Assembly (NCBI RefSeq): GCF_001028665.1
Contig: NZ_CP011504.1
Coordinates: 124,001-188,000, forward strand
Direction: 5' to 3'
Length of the DNA: 64,000 nucleotides
Source: Burkholderia pyrrocinia
Lineage (GTDB): Bacteria > Pseudomonadota > Gammaproteobacteria > Burkholderiales > Burkholderiaceae
Part shown: one piece after another, positions 18,852 to 27,116 of the stretch
Numbering within the stretch: the first letter of the stretch is position 1
Layout: each line of letters begins with the position of its first letter
Program-made: the position numbers and the translations under genes
Notes under the pieces: model-generated
Told to the model about the DNA's origin: nothing
What the model saw: only the letters and a program-made list of their open reading frames with translations
Database searches by the model: none

Positions 18852-20585
18852 ATGAAAAGGAATGCCCGGTTTGCCCTGCCCCTTCCTTCGCCCCGCCACC
18901 TTGCGTGCGCATGGCCGCTCGTGCTCGCCGCCGGCGCAGCGCACGCGACGACGGACTGGGTCGATACCCACACGAAGGCCTTTCTGACCGGCCCGCAGTT
19001 GATGGCGCGCAGCGCGGCGCCGTCGCTCGAACTCGCGGCCGGCGAGACGACGGACGTCGTCGTCAGCCTGAAGCTGCGCAATGCCGCGCAGCTCAAGCAG
19101 CTGGCGCGCGACGTGAACCGGCCCGGCAGCGCGCATTACCGTCAGTACCTGACGCACGAACAGTTCCTCGCCAGCTATGCGCCGACCGACGCGCAGGTGA
19201 AGTCGGTCGTGGACTATCTGCGCAAGAGCGGCTTCGTGAACATCGAGGTCGCGCCGAACCGGCTGCTGGTGTCCGCGCGCGGCACGGCCGGCACCGTGAA
19301 GACCGCGTTCAACACGTCGCTCGTGCACTTCGAGTACGCGGGCCGCTCGGGCTTCGCGAACGCATCGACCGCACAGGTGCCGAGCGCGCTCGGCAACGTC
19401 GTCGGCTCGGTGCTCGGGCTGCAGAGCGTCGCGCGTGCACATCCGATGCTGCGCATCGGCAACGTCGCGAAGCCGCAGGCGCTCGCGGCCGGCACGGCGA
19501 CGGGCCACTATCCGAAGGAATTCCCGGGCCTCTACAACGCGACCGGCGTGCCGACCGCGGCCGGCGTGACCGTCGGCATCATCACGATCGGCGGCGTGTC
19601 GCAGACGCTGCAGGACCTGAAGCAGTTCACGTCGAGCAACGGTTACGGCACGGTCTCCACGCAGACCGTCAAGACCAACGGCACGAGCGGCAGCTACAGC
19701 GACGACCAGGAAGGCCAGGGCGAATGGGATCTCGACAGCCAGTCGATCGTCGGCTCGGCGGGCGGCCAGGTCGGCAAGCTCGTGTTCTACATGGCCGACC
19801 TCAACGCCTCGGGCAACACGGGCCTCACGCAGGCGTTCAACCGCGCGGTGTCGGACAACACCGCGAAGGTGATCAACGTGTCGCTCGGCTGGTGCGAAAC
19901 CGACGCGAACGCGGACGGCACGATCGACGCCGAAGAGCAGATCTTCACGACGGCCGCGGCGCAAGGCCAGACGTTCTCGGTGTCGTCGGGCGACGAAGGC
20001 GTGTACGAGTGCAACAACCGCGGCTATCCGGACGGCTCGAACTACACGGTGTCGTGGCCGGCTTCGTCGCCGCACGTGCTCGCGATCGGCGGCACGACGC
20101 TCTACACGACATCGTCGGGCGCCTTCTCGAACGAAACTGTGTGGAACGAAGGCCTCGACGGCAACGGCAAGCTGTGGGCGACGGGCGGCGGCGTCAGCAC
20201 GATCCTGCCGGCGCCGTCGTGGCAGTCGGGCAGCAACCGCCAGTTGCCGGACGTGTCGTTCGACGCCGCGCAAAGCACGGGCGCGTACATCTACAACTAC
20301 GGCCAGTTGCAGCAGATCGGCGGCACGAGTCTCGCCGCGCCGATCTTCACGGGCTTCTGGGCGCGCCTGCTCGCGGCGAACGGCACCGGCCTCGGTTTCC
20401 CGGCCAGCAACCTGTATGGCGCGATCCCGTCGAACCCGTCGCTCGTGCGCTATGACGTCGTGTCGGGGAACAACGGCTATCAGGGTTATGGCTACACCGC
20501 CGGCACCGGCTGGGATTTGACGACCGGCTTCGGCAGCCTGAACATCGCGAAGCTCAACCAGCTGATCAAGTCGGGCGGGTTCTGA
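18852..20585 (+). CDS. Secreted S53 (sedolisin/kumamolisin-like) serine-carboxyl peptidase
   Basis: A 577-residue preproprotein: signal peptide 1-31 (cleavage near AHA-TTDW), a pro-kumamolisin activation domain at about 40-190 with HYRQYLTHEQF, then the catalytic domain. The catalytic residues can be placed: Glu291 and Asp295 in GEWDLDSQS, oxyanion Asp381 in SSGDEGVYE, and nucleophile Ser493 in GGTSLAAP. A C-terminal GWDLTTGFGSLN segment matches the calcium site. It should be an acid-active extracellular endopeptidase. It is preceded by AAAAGGA and followed by a hairpin. A paralogue lies at 61009. Confidence 0.93.
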   Translation: MKRNARFALPLPSPRHLACAWPLVLAAGAAHATTDWVDTHTKAFLTGPQLMARSAAPSLELAAGETTDVVVSLKLRNAAQLKQLARDVNRPGSAHYRQYLTHEQFLASYAPTDAQVKSVVDYLRKSGFVNIEVAPNRLLVSARGTAGTVKTAFNTSLVHFEYAGRSGFANASTAQVPSALGNVVGSVLGLQSVARAHPMLRIGNVAKPQALAAGTATGHYPKEFPGLYNATGVPTAAGVTVGIITIGGVSQTLQDLKQFTSSNGYGTVSTQTVKTNGTSGSYSDDQEGQGEWDLDSQSIVGSAGGQVGKLVFYMADLNASGNTGLTQAFNRAVSDNTAKVINVSLGWCETDANADGTIDAEEQIFTTAAAQGQTFSVSSGDEGVYECNNRGYPDGSNYTVSWPASSPHVLAIGGTTLYTTSSGAFSNETVWNEGLDGNGKLWATGGGVSTILPAPSWQSGSNRQLPDVSFDAAQSTGAYIYNYGQLQQIGGTSLAAPIFTGFWARLLAANGTGLGFPASNLYGAIPSNPSLVRYDVVSGNNGYQGYGYTAGTGWDLTTGFGSLNIAKLNQLIKSGGF

Positions 20586-20598
20586 GCGATGCGTAAAG

Positions 20599-20632
20599 GC
20601 CGGCGCGCGGCAGTGGTTTGCCGCGCGCCGGC
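20599..20632. terminator. Hairpin terminator between the sedolisin and MFS genes
   Basis: A 14-bp perfect stem (GCCGGCGCGCGGCA with its complement), six-base loop, followed by a short TTT on the plus strand. It separates two convergent genes. Confidence 0.65.
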
Positions 20633-20670
20633 TTTGTCGCGTTCAGGTCGCGCGGTATTCGTGCATCACC

Positions 20671-22089
20671 CTACTCCGTCGCCGGCTCCGTCACACGCTC
20701 CGGCGCGGCCGGCACACCGTTCCGATGCGACGGCGCAAACAGCCGCAACCCGCTCGCGACGCTCGCGGCCCCGGCGAAACCCGCACCGAGCATCAATGCA
20801 AGCGTCGGCCCGTGGTGCCCCGCGATCCCGAACGACAGCGCGACGAGCGCCGCACCGGTCGCCTGCCCGATCAGCCGCGCGGTCGCGATGATCCCGCTCG
20901 CGCCGCCGCTGCGCTCAGGCGGCGCGCTCGACATCAGCGCCTTCAGGTTAGGCGACTGGAAGAAGCCGAAGCCCGCGCCGCACAGCATCATCCGCCAGCC
21001 GATGTCGAATACGTTCGGCGACACCGGCAATGCAGCGAGCGACGCCATGCCCGCGCTCAGCAACGCAAGCCCGATCGCGCCGAGCAGGCCGGGCGGGTAT
21101 CGATCCGACAGGCGGCCCGCGATCGGCGCGGCGAGCGCGACGATCGCCGACCACGGCGTCATCAGGAACCCCGTCTCGACCGCGTTGCGATGCAGGACGG
21201 TTTCGAAATAGAACGGCAACGACACGAACGCGAGCCCCTGCGCGGCGAACGCGCACACGGCGGTCAGCGCGGACAGCGTGAACACGGGCCGGCGAAACAG
21301 GTCGACCGGCAGCATCGGCGCCGGGTGCCCGGCCTGGCGGCGGATCAGCAGCCAGCCGAACACCAGCGCGACCGCCGCCGCCGCGAGCACGATACGCAGC
21401 GGCCCGCGCTGCGCGAATTCGCCGAGCGCGAAGATCAGCGATGCGAACGTGATCACGTTGAACAGCGCGGCGACCGGATCGAACGCATGCTTGCCGCGCG
21501 CCGTCTGCGGCAGCGACGGGATCGCCACTGCAAGCGCGAACACGCCGAGCGGCACGTTCACCGCGAACAGCCACGGCCATGCGGCAACCGACAGGATCAG
21601 CGACGCGATCGTCGGCCCCACCGCGAACGACACGCCGACGACGAGCGCGTTGAAGCCGACGCCGCGCCCGAGCCGGTGCGCGGGAAACAGGCCGCGGATC
21701 AGCGCGACGTTGACGCTCATGATCGCGCTCGCGCCGAAGCCCTGCACGATCCGTGCGGCCGTCAGCATCGGCAACGTCGATGCGAGCGAACAACCGAGCG
21801 ATGCGAGCGTGAACACCGCGAGCCCGGCGATATACACGCGCTTGTGCCCGACGATGTCGCCGAGCGACGCGAACGGCAGCAGCGTCGCGACCATCGCGAG
21901 CTGGTACGCATTGATGATCCACACGGACGCGGCCGGCGACGCATGCAGGTCGGCGGCGATCGCGGGCAGCGCGGTGTTCGCGATCGCGGTGTCGAGCGTC
22001 GCGAGCGCGACGGCCAGCAGCACGGCGGACATCGCGCGCCAGTTGACGGCCGGCTCCCGGGCGCCGGCGGAGGATGCGAATTCGGACAA
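20671..22089 (-). CDS. MFS drug transporter, DHA2 family
   Basis: A 472-residue protein with 14 predicted transmembrane helices and the DHA2 signatures: LDTAIANTALPAIAADL in the first helix, GDIVGHKRVYIAG (motif A) and ARIVQGFGASAIMS (motif C-like). It probably exports drugs or organic solutes using the proton gradient. The 22089 start is a TTG; the first ATG is at 22032 and would cut into the N-terminus, so the exact start is uncertain. A 10-bp tandem repeat begins about 165 bp upstream. Confidence 0.88.
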   Translation of the reverse strand: MSEFASSAGAREPAVNWRAMSAVLLAVALATLDTAIANTALPAIAADLHASPAASVWIINAYQLAMVATLLPFASLGDIVGHKRVYIAGLAVFTLASLGCSLASTLPMLTAARIVQGFGASAIMSVNVALIRGLFPAHRLGRGVGFNALVVGVSFAVGPTIASLILSVAAWPWLFAVNVPLGVFALAVAIPSLPQTARGKHAFDPVAALFNVITFASLIFALGEFAQRGPLRIVLAAAAVALVFGWLLIRRQAGHPAPMLPVDLFRRPVFTLSALTAVCAFAAQGLAFVSLPFYFETVLHRNAVETGFLMTPWSAIVALAAPIAGRLSDRYPPGLLGAIGLALLSAGMASLAALPVSPNVFDIGWRMMLCGAGFGFFQSPNLKALMSSAPPERSGGASGIIATARLIGQATGAALVALSFGIAGHHGPTLALMLGAGFAGAASVASGLRLFAPSHRNGVPAAPERVTEPATE

Positions 22090-22253
22090 GATGAGGCTCG
22101 GCTGACGAGCGACGCGCGGCGTCGCGGATTGAGCGGCGCGGCCACGAGCGTCCCGGACGGCAAGACCGGGGCGCGCTGCCGCGATCCGTATTGTTGCAGA
22201 GCCGCATCGAACCTGCAGGCAGCCGCGTCGTCAGTCAGCGGAACGAAAGCTTC

Positions 22254-22353
22254 GTGCTATGCCGTGCTATGCCGTGCTATGCCGTGCTATGCCGTGCTAT
22301 GCCGTGCTATGCCGTGCTATGCCGTGCTATGCCGTGCTATGCCGTACGATGCG
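22254..22353. repeat. 10-bp tandem repeat, nine perfect copies plus one degenerate
   Basis: The unit GTGCTATGCC is repeated without change from 22254 to 22343, followed by GTACGATGCG. It lies in the 450-bp gap (22090-22539) between the MFS start and the end of the ABC permease operon. No gene is visible in the gap. The unit length is not a multiple of three, and the array has the appearance of a variable-number repeat. Confidence 0.95.
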
Positions 22354-22539
22354 TGCGGCATCGTTGAGCGCACAACGATCGACGATCCGGCGCGCACCGG
22401 GTCGCCTTCCGGGCTCGTGCCCGGCTTCGTCGTGTCGGCGCTGGCGGCCGGTCCGGCCGCGTCTGCCGGCGGCACCACGCATCGGCAATGCGCCGGAGCA
22501 TGGCGTGCGCGCACCGCCGTCGCGCCAGATCAGATCAGG

Positions 22540-23376
22540 TCAGGTCACCGCGCGCCGCGCATTGCGTCCGCGCAGCCATTCGAGCGCGAGCAGCAGGCTC
22601 GTCGAGAAGATGATCAGGATCGTCGCGAGCGCGGCGATCGTCGGGCTGATGTTCTCGCGGATGCCCGTGAACATCTGGCGCGGCAGCGTCGTCTGGTCCG
22701 CACCCGCGAGGAACAGCGTGACGACGACTTCGTCGAACGACGTCGCGAACGCGAACAGCGCGCCCGACATCACGCCCGGCGCGATCACCGGCAGCGTCAC
22801 GCGGAAAAACGTCGACACGGGATTCGCGCCGAGCGACAGGCTCGCACGCACGAGATTCTGGTTGAAGCCCTGCAGCGTCGCGGCGACCGTCGTCACGACG
22901 AACGGCACGCCGAGCGCCGCGTGCGCGGCGATCAGCCCCGTATAGGTGTTCGCGAGCCCGAGCGGCGCGAAGAACAGGTACATGCCGACGCCGACCACGA
23001 CGACCGGCACGATCATCGGCGACAGCAGCACGGCCATCAGCAGCCCCTTGCCGCGGAAGTCCGCCTTCGTGAGGCCGATCGCGGCGAGCGTGCCGAGCAC
23101 GGTCGCGACGACGGTGGCCGACGGCGCGACGATGAAGCTGTTCTTCGCGGCCATCCGCCACTCGTCCGACGCGATCAGGTTCTCGTACCAGCGCATCGAG
23201 AAGCCCGGGATCGGATAGACGAGGAACGTGCTCGACGAAAACGACAGCGGCACGATCGCGAGCACCGGCAGGATCAGGTACAGCAGCGTCAGCACGACGA
23301 GCACGCGCAATGCGACGTACCACGCGCGCTCGACGAACGACATGTGCGGCGCGAACAGCGGCCTGGCGAGTTTCAT
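22540..23376 (-). CDS. Polyamine-type ABC transporter permease (PotC-like)
   Basis: A 278-residue inner-membrane permease with six predicted helices. The EAA loop SLGANPVSTFFRVTLPVIAPGV near residue 185 contacts the ATPase. Similar to PotC/YdcV components. It is the last gene of a minus-strand importer operon (ATPase, binding protein, two permeases) and starts 37 bp after the first permease. Confidence 0.9.
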   Translation of the reverse strand: MKLARPLFAPHMSFVERAWYVALRVLVVLTLLYLILPVLAIVPLSFSSSTFLVYPIPGFSMRWYENLIASDEWRMAAKNSFIVAPSATVVATVLGTLAAIGLTKADFRGKGLLMAVLLSPMIVPVVVVGVGMYLFFAPLGLANTYTGLIAAHAALGVPFVVTTVAATLQGFNQNLVRASLSLGANPVSTFFRVTLPVIAPGVMSGALFAFATSFDEVVVTLFLAGADQTTLPRQMFTGIRENISPTIAALATILIIFSTSLLLALEWLRGRNARRAVT

Positions 23377-23413
23377 GGTCGGATTCCCTTTCCCGTTTCC
23401 TGGTGCGCGGCGC

Positions 23414-24679
23414 TCAACCGAGGCTCACGTTGGTGCGCGTGAAGCGCCCGTACACCGCATACAGCACGAGCGTCGCCGCGAGCAGCAGCCCGCCGAGCGC
23501 ACACGCCATGCCCCAGTTGATCGTCACGTTCGTGAAGTACGCGACGTAGTAGCTGACCATCTGGTCGTTCGGCCCGCCGAGCAGCGCGGGCGTGATGTAG
23601 TAGCCGATCGCGAGGATGAACACGAGCAGCGCGCCCGCGCCGACGCCCGGATAGGTCTGCGGCACGTACACGCGCCAGAACGCGGCGAACGGATGGCTGC
23701 CGAGCGACACGGCCGCGCGCTGGTAGGTCGGCGGGATCGACTTCATCACGCTGTACAGCGGCAGGATCATGAACGGCAGCAGGATGTGCGTCATCGAGAT
23801 GTACACGCCGATGCGATTGAACAACAGCGTCAGCGGATGCGAGATCATCCCGCTGCCGATCAGCGCCGTGTTGATGAGCCCTTCGCTCTGCAGCAGCACG
23901 ATCCACGCGGCGACGCGTACGAGCACCGACGTCCAGAACGGAATCAGCACGAGGATCATCACGAGGTTCGCGCGCCGCTCCGACAGCGTCGAGATCCAGT
24001 ATGCGAGCGGGTAGCCGAGCAGCAGCGCGAACAGCGTGACCGCAATGCCGATCACGAACGTGCGGCCGAAGATCGCGACATAGATCGACTGGTCGGGATC
24101 GGCCTGCACGATGTGGCCGAAACCGTCCTGTTTGTGGTCGAGCGCGGCGAGCAAGTAGAACGGCGACACCTGGCTGCCGTTCTTCGCGATCGACTGCCAG
24201 TACGCGACGTCGCCCCAGCGTGAGTCGAGCTCGATGAATTTCGCGCGCGTCTGCGCGGGCGTGAGCGTCGCGGCGGCGGCATCGTTGTCGCCCTTCAGCG
24301 GCATCGCACGCGCCGTCTTCGCGACGAGCGAGCGATAACCGGGAATCTCGGTGTTCAGGCGCCGCGCGAGCGCGCCCATTGCCTCGCTGTCGGCCACCTT
24401 CGTCATGTCGGCTGCGAGCGCGACGTACGCGGCGTCGGCCGGCGGCGTCTTGCGGTCCCAGCCGGACAGCGCGGCGACCGTGTTCGGCAACGCGGTCGCG
24501 ATCTCGGGGTTCTGCACCGCGCGCGTGAGCAGCGTGCCGATCGGGACGACGAAGATCAGCAGCAGGAAAATCGCGAGCGGCGCGACCAGCATCAGCGCCA
24601 TCGTGCGCTTGCGGGCCTCGGCGGCCTTCAGTTCGCGCTTGAGCGCGGCTGTCGACGGCGAGGAAGGCGCGATCGTCAT
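23414..24679 (-). CDS. Polyamine-type ABC transporter permease (PotB-like) with large periplasmic insert
   Basis: A permease of about 421 residues, well above the 280-310 usual for PotB. Helix 1 is near residues 26-48. A stretch of about 150 mostly polar residues follows before helix 2 near 206, and the remaining helices and EAA loop (SLGSHPFAAFWRVYVPQTYPGV) are normal. The insert is predicted to be periplasmic. The ATG at 24679 is preferred; a GTG at 24709 is possible. A related subgroup with such an insert exists, so this is unlikely to be an assembly artefact. Confidence 0.87.
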   Translation of the reverse strand: MTIAPSSPSTAALKRELKAAEARKRTMALMLVAPLAIFLLLIFVVPIGTLLTRAVQNPEIATALPNTVAALSGWDRKTPPADAAYVALAADMTKVADSEAMGALARRLNTEIPGYRSLVAKTARAMPLKGDNDAAAATLTPAQTRAKFIELDSRWGDVAYWQSIAKNGSQVSPFYLLAALDHKQDGFGHIVQADPDQSIYVAIFGRTFVIGIAVTLFALLLGYPLAYWISTLSERRANLVMILVLIPFWTSVLVRVAAWIVLLQSEGLINTALIGSGMISHPLTLLFNRIGVYISMTHILLPFMILPLYSVMKSIPPTYQRAAVSLGSHPFAAFWRVYVPQTYPGVGAGALLVFILAIGYYITPALLGGPNDQMVSYYVAYFTNVTINWGMACALGGLLLAATLVLYAVYGRFTRTNVSLG

Positions 24680-24721
24680 CGTATTCAACGGTTCTCTCCG
24701 GCCGGGCACGCTCCGGCGGAA

Positions 24722-24754
24722 TGCCGCGCGACGCGAACGACGCGCCGCGCGGCA
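24722..24754. other. Intra-operon hairpin between binding-protein and permease genes
   Basis: A 14-bp stem with one mismatch (TGCCGCGCGACGCG with CGCGCCGCGCGGCA) sits between the binding protein stop and the permease start. No T-run follows. Such hairpins commonly raise binding-protein expression over downstream permeases by stabilising the upstream mRNA. Confidence 0.5.
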
Positions 24755-24778
24755 GGTTGCATCAGGATGCCTGAACGG

Positions 24779-25825
24779 TTACTTCGTCGCCCACGCGGCG
24801 AAGCGCTGCTCGAGCTCGTCGCTGTGGTCGGTCCAGAAGCCGATGTCCTCCAGCACCGCGTTCTTGCCGTTGGCCGGCGAGTTCGGCAGGTTCGCGAGCG
24901 TCTTCGCGTCGAGCGACTTGATCGCGGCGATGTTCGCGGGGCCGTACGCGATGTGCTGCGCATACGCCTGCTGCGGCTTCGGCGTCAGCGAATACGCGAT
25001 GTACTGCTCGGCCAGCGCCTTGTTCGGCGAGCCCTTCGGAATCGCCCAGTAGTCGAGGTCGTAGATGCTGCCGTTCCACACGACCTTCAGGTTCTTGCCT
25101 TCCTTCTGCGCGGCATCGATGCGGCCGTTGTACGCGGTCGACATCACGACGTCGCCGGCGACGAGGAACTGCGGCGGCTGTGCGCCCGCTTCCCACCACT
25201 GGATGTACGGCTTCAGCTCGTCGAGCTTCTTGAACGCGCGGTCCTGGCCAGCCTTCGTGCCGAGCACCTTGTACACGTCCTTCGTCGCGACGCCGTCGGC
25301 CATCAGCGCGAACTCGAGGTTGTAGCGCGCGCCCTTGCGCATCCCGCGCTTGCCGGGGAATTTCTTCACGTTCCAGAAATCGGCCCAGCCGGTCGGTGCC
25401 GACTTCAGCTTGTCCGCGTTGTACGACAGCGCCGTCGACCACACGAAGAAACCGACGCCGCACGTTTGCGGCGATTCCGGAATCAGGTCGGACTTCTTCG
25501 CGATCTTCGACCAGTCGAGCTTCTCGTACAGCCCTTCGTCGCAACCGCGGTTCAGGTCGCCCGACTCGACTTCGACCACGTCCCAGTTGACGTGCTTCGC
25601 CTCGACCATCGCCTTCACTTTCGCCTGCTCGCCGTTGTATTCGACGGCGGTGACCTTGTTGCCGGTCGCCTTCTCGAACGGCTGGTTGAACGCGGCCTTC
25701 TGCGCGTCGCCGTTCGCGCCGCCGAAGTTGACGACCGTGAGTTCGGCGGCCGTTGCCGATGCGCCGACGACGGCGAGCGCCAGTGCCAGTGCGGTGCGGC
25801 TCGCCGTAAAGCTTGCTCGTTTCAT
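24779..25825 (-). CDS. ABC transporter periplasmic binding protein (PotD/PotF-like)
   Basis: A 348-residue exported solute-binding protein of the spermidine/putrescine class. The signal peptide covers about 1-27 (cleavage near ATA-AELTV). The mature protein shows VVNFGGANGDAQKAAF and NWDVVEVESGDL, with a C-terminal WTDHSDELEQRFAAW. The start has GAGAGGAA upstream. It delivers a cationic or amino-acid-like ligand to the two permeases. The neighbouring MocR regulator hints at a PLP-related or amino-acid ligand such as GABA or a polyamine, which is an inference. Confidence 0.9.
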   Translation of the reverse strand: MKRASFTASRTALALALAVVGASATAAELTVVNFGGANGDAQKAAFNQPFEKATGNKVTAVEYNGEQAKVKAMVEAKHVNWDVVEVESGDLNRGCDEGLYEKLDWSKIAKKSDLIPESPQTCGVGFFVWSTALSYNADKLKSAPTGWADFWNVKKFPGKRGMRKGARYNLEFALMADGVATKDVYKVLGTKAGQDRAFKKLDELKPYIQWWEAGAQPPQFLVAGDVVMSTAYNGRIDAAQKEGKNLKVVWNGSIYDLDYWAIPKGSPNKALAEQYIAYSLTPKPQQAYAQHIAYGPANIAAIKSLDAKTLANLPNSPANGKNAVLEDIGFWTDHSDELEQRFAAWATK

Positions 25826-25901
25826 GATGGTTCCTCTCCTCTCGTGGTGGAAGTGGGCTTTGTTGTTGACGACGTGCTGCGGTAAATCGGGGAAACCCTG
25901 C

Positions 25902-27008
25902 TCACGCGAACACGCGCAGGTGTTCGGGCGCGAATGCGAGCGAAACCGGCGCGCCAGGCGAGAACGCGTCGAGCGCGCCGGTGCCGAGCGGCACCTTCAC
26001 GAAGCATTCGTCCTGGCCGGGCAGCGCGCAGCGCATGCGCACGTGATCGCCGAAATAGATGAGGCTGCGTGCCTCGCCGGTCAGCCGGTTCGCGGCTGCG
26101 CCGTTCGCGTGCCCGTTCGCGCCGTGCGCGGCGAGGCTCATGCGTTCGGGGCGGATGCACGCGACGGCCGACGCGCCCTCGGCGGCTTCGCCGATATGGC
26201 GGCCGACGAGCTGCGTGCCGTCGTCGAGCCGGAACTCGCAGAATTCGCCGTCGACGCGTGCGATGGTGCCGCGCAGCCGGTTGCTGTCGCCGATGAAGTT
26301 CGCGACGAATTCGTTGCACGGCGATTCGTACAGGCAATCGACGGTGTCGAGCTGCTGCACGATGCCCTTGTCGAACACGGCCACACGATCGGACATCGTC
26401 AGCGCCTCGCCCTGGTCGTGCGTCACGTAGACGAAAGTCACGCCAAGCTTTTCGTGCAGCGCCTTCAGTTCGTACTGCATGTGTTCGCGCAGTTGCTTGT
26501 CGAGCGCGCCGAGCGGCTCGTCCATCAGCACGAGCTTCGGCTCGAACACGAGCGCACGCGCCAGCGCGATGCGCTGCTGCTGGCCGCCCGACAACTGCGC
26601 CGGATAGCGTTTCGCGAAGCGCTCCATCTGCACCATCTTCAGCGCATGCGCGACGCGCTCCGCGCGCTCGGCGGCCGGCAGCTTGCGCACGGTCAGCGGA
26701 TACGCGACGTTCTGCTCGACCGTCAGGTGCGGGAACAGCGCGTAGTTCTGGAACACCATGCCGATGTTGCGCTTGTGCGGCGGCACGTTGTTCAGGAGTT
26801 CGCCGTCCAGGCGAATCTCGCCGCCGGTCGGAAACTCGAAACCGGCGAGCATCATCAGGCAGGTCGTCTTGCCCGAACCCGACGGCCCGAGCAGCGTCAG
26901 GAATTCCCCGCGGTGGATATCGAGGTCGAGCGATTTGACGACCAGCGTTTCGCCGTCATAAGTCTTCCGCACACCGCGAAAACTGACGATCACATCATCG
27001 GACTTCAT
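25902..27008 (-). CDS. Polyamine-type ABC transporter ATPase (PotA-like)
   Basis: A 368-residue ATPase: Walker A GPSGSGKTTC, signature LSGGQQQRIAL, Walker B LVLMDEPLGALD and switch VTHDQGEAL. A TOBE-type regulatory domain occupies about 290-368. The start at 27008 is chosen because AAGGGGA lies upstream. It is the first gene of the importer operon and divergent from the MocR gene. A TATAGT -10 candidate is at 27056-27061 on the minus strand, just beside the MocR direct repeats. Confidence 0.93.
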   Translation of the reverse strand: MKSDDVIVSFRGVRKTYDGETLVVKSLDLDIHRGEFLTLLGPSGSGKTTCLMMLAGFEFPTGGEIRLDGELLNNVPPHKRNIGMVFQNYALFPHLTVEQNVAYPLTVRKLPAAERAERVAHALKMVQMERFAKRYPAQLSGGQQQRIALARALVFEPKLVLMDEPLGALDKQLREHMQYELKALHEKLGVTFVYVTHDQGEALTMSDRVAVFDKGIVQQLDTVDCLYESPCNEFVANFIGDSNRLRGTIARVDGEFCEFRLDDGTQLVGRHIGEAAEGASAVACIRPERMSLAAHGANGHANGAAANRLTGEARSLIYFGDHVRMRCALPGQDECFVKVPLGTGALDAFSPGAPVSLAFAPEHLRVFA

Positions 27009-27076
27009 CGTGGCTGTCCCCTTGCTGCGCGACAATTGTTTTCAAGATGCGAGCCACTATACGGTGCCCACGGTTC

Positions 27077-27114
27077 TACAATAGGGAACCATTTCAATAT
27101 TACTAGTAGGACCA
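27077..27114. promoter_or_regulatory. Direct repeat, candidate MocR operator
   Basis: TACAATAGGGAACCA (27077-27091) and TACTAGTAGGACCA (27101-27114) are spaced 24 bp start to start. The first copy also contains the dyad GGTTC/GAACC with its left flank. The repeats lie where the -35 region of the divergent ABC operon promoter would be, and the second ends two bases before the MocR start codon. MocR/GabR-type proteins bind direct repeats in this geometry. Confidence 0.5.
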
Positions 27115-27116
27115 CT

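Noticed and set aside
22254..22353. A CRISPR array.
   Set aside because: The repeats are 10 bp and directly abutting, with no spacers and no cas genes.
20725..23442. A 905-codon plus-strand frame covering the MFS gene, the tandem repeat and the permease gene.
   Set aside because: Composition is Arg-rich without any family pattern, and two well-supported minus-strand genes lie beneath it.
25335..27116. An open frame continuous with the MocR gene that would add 590 residues to its N-terminus.
   Set aside because: It is the antisense of the ABC ATPase and binding-protein genes; the MocR family starts at its GntR domain, and a suitable TTG with a ribosome-binding site is at 27117.
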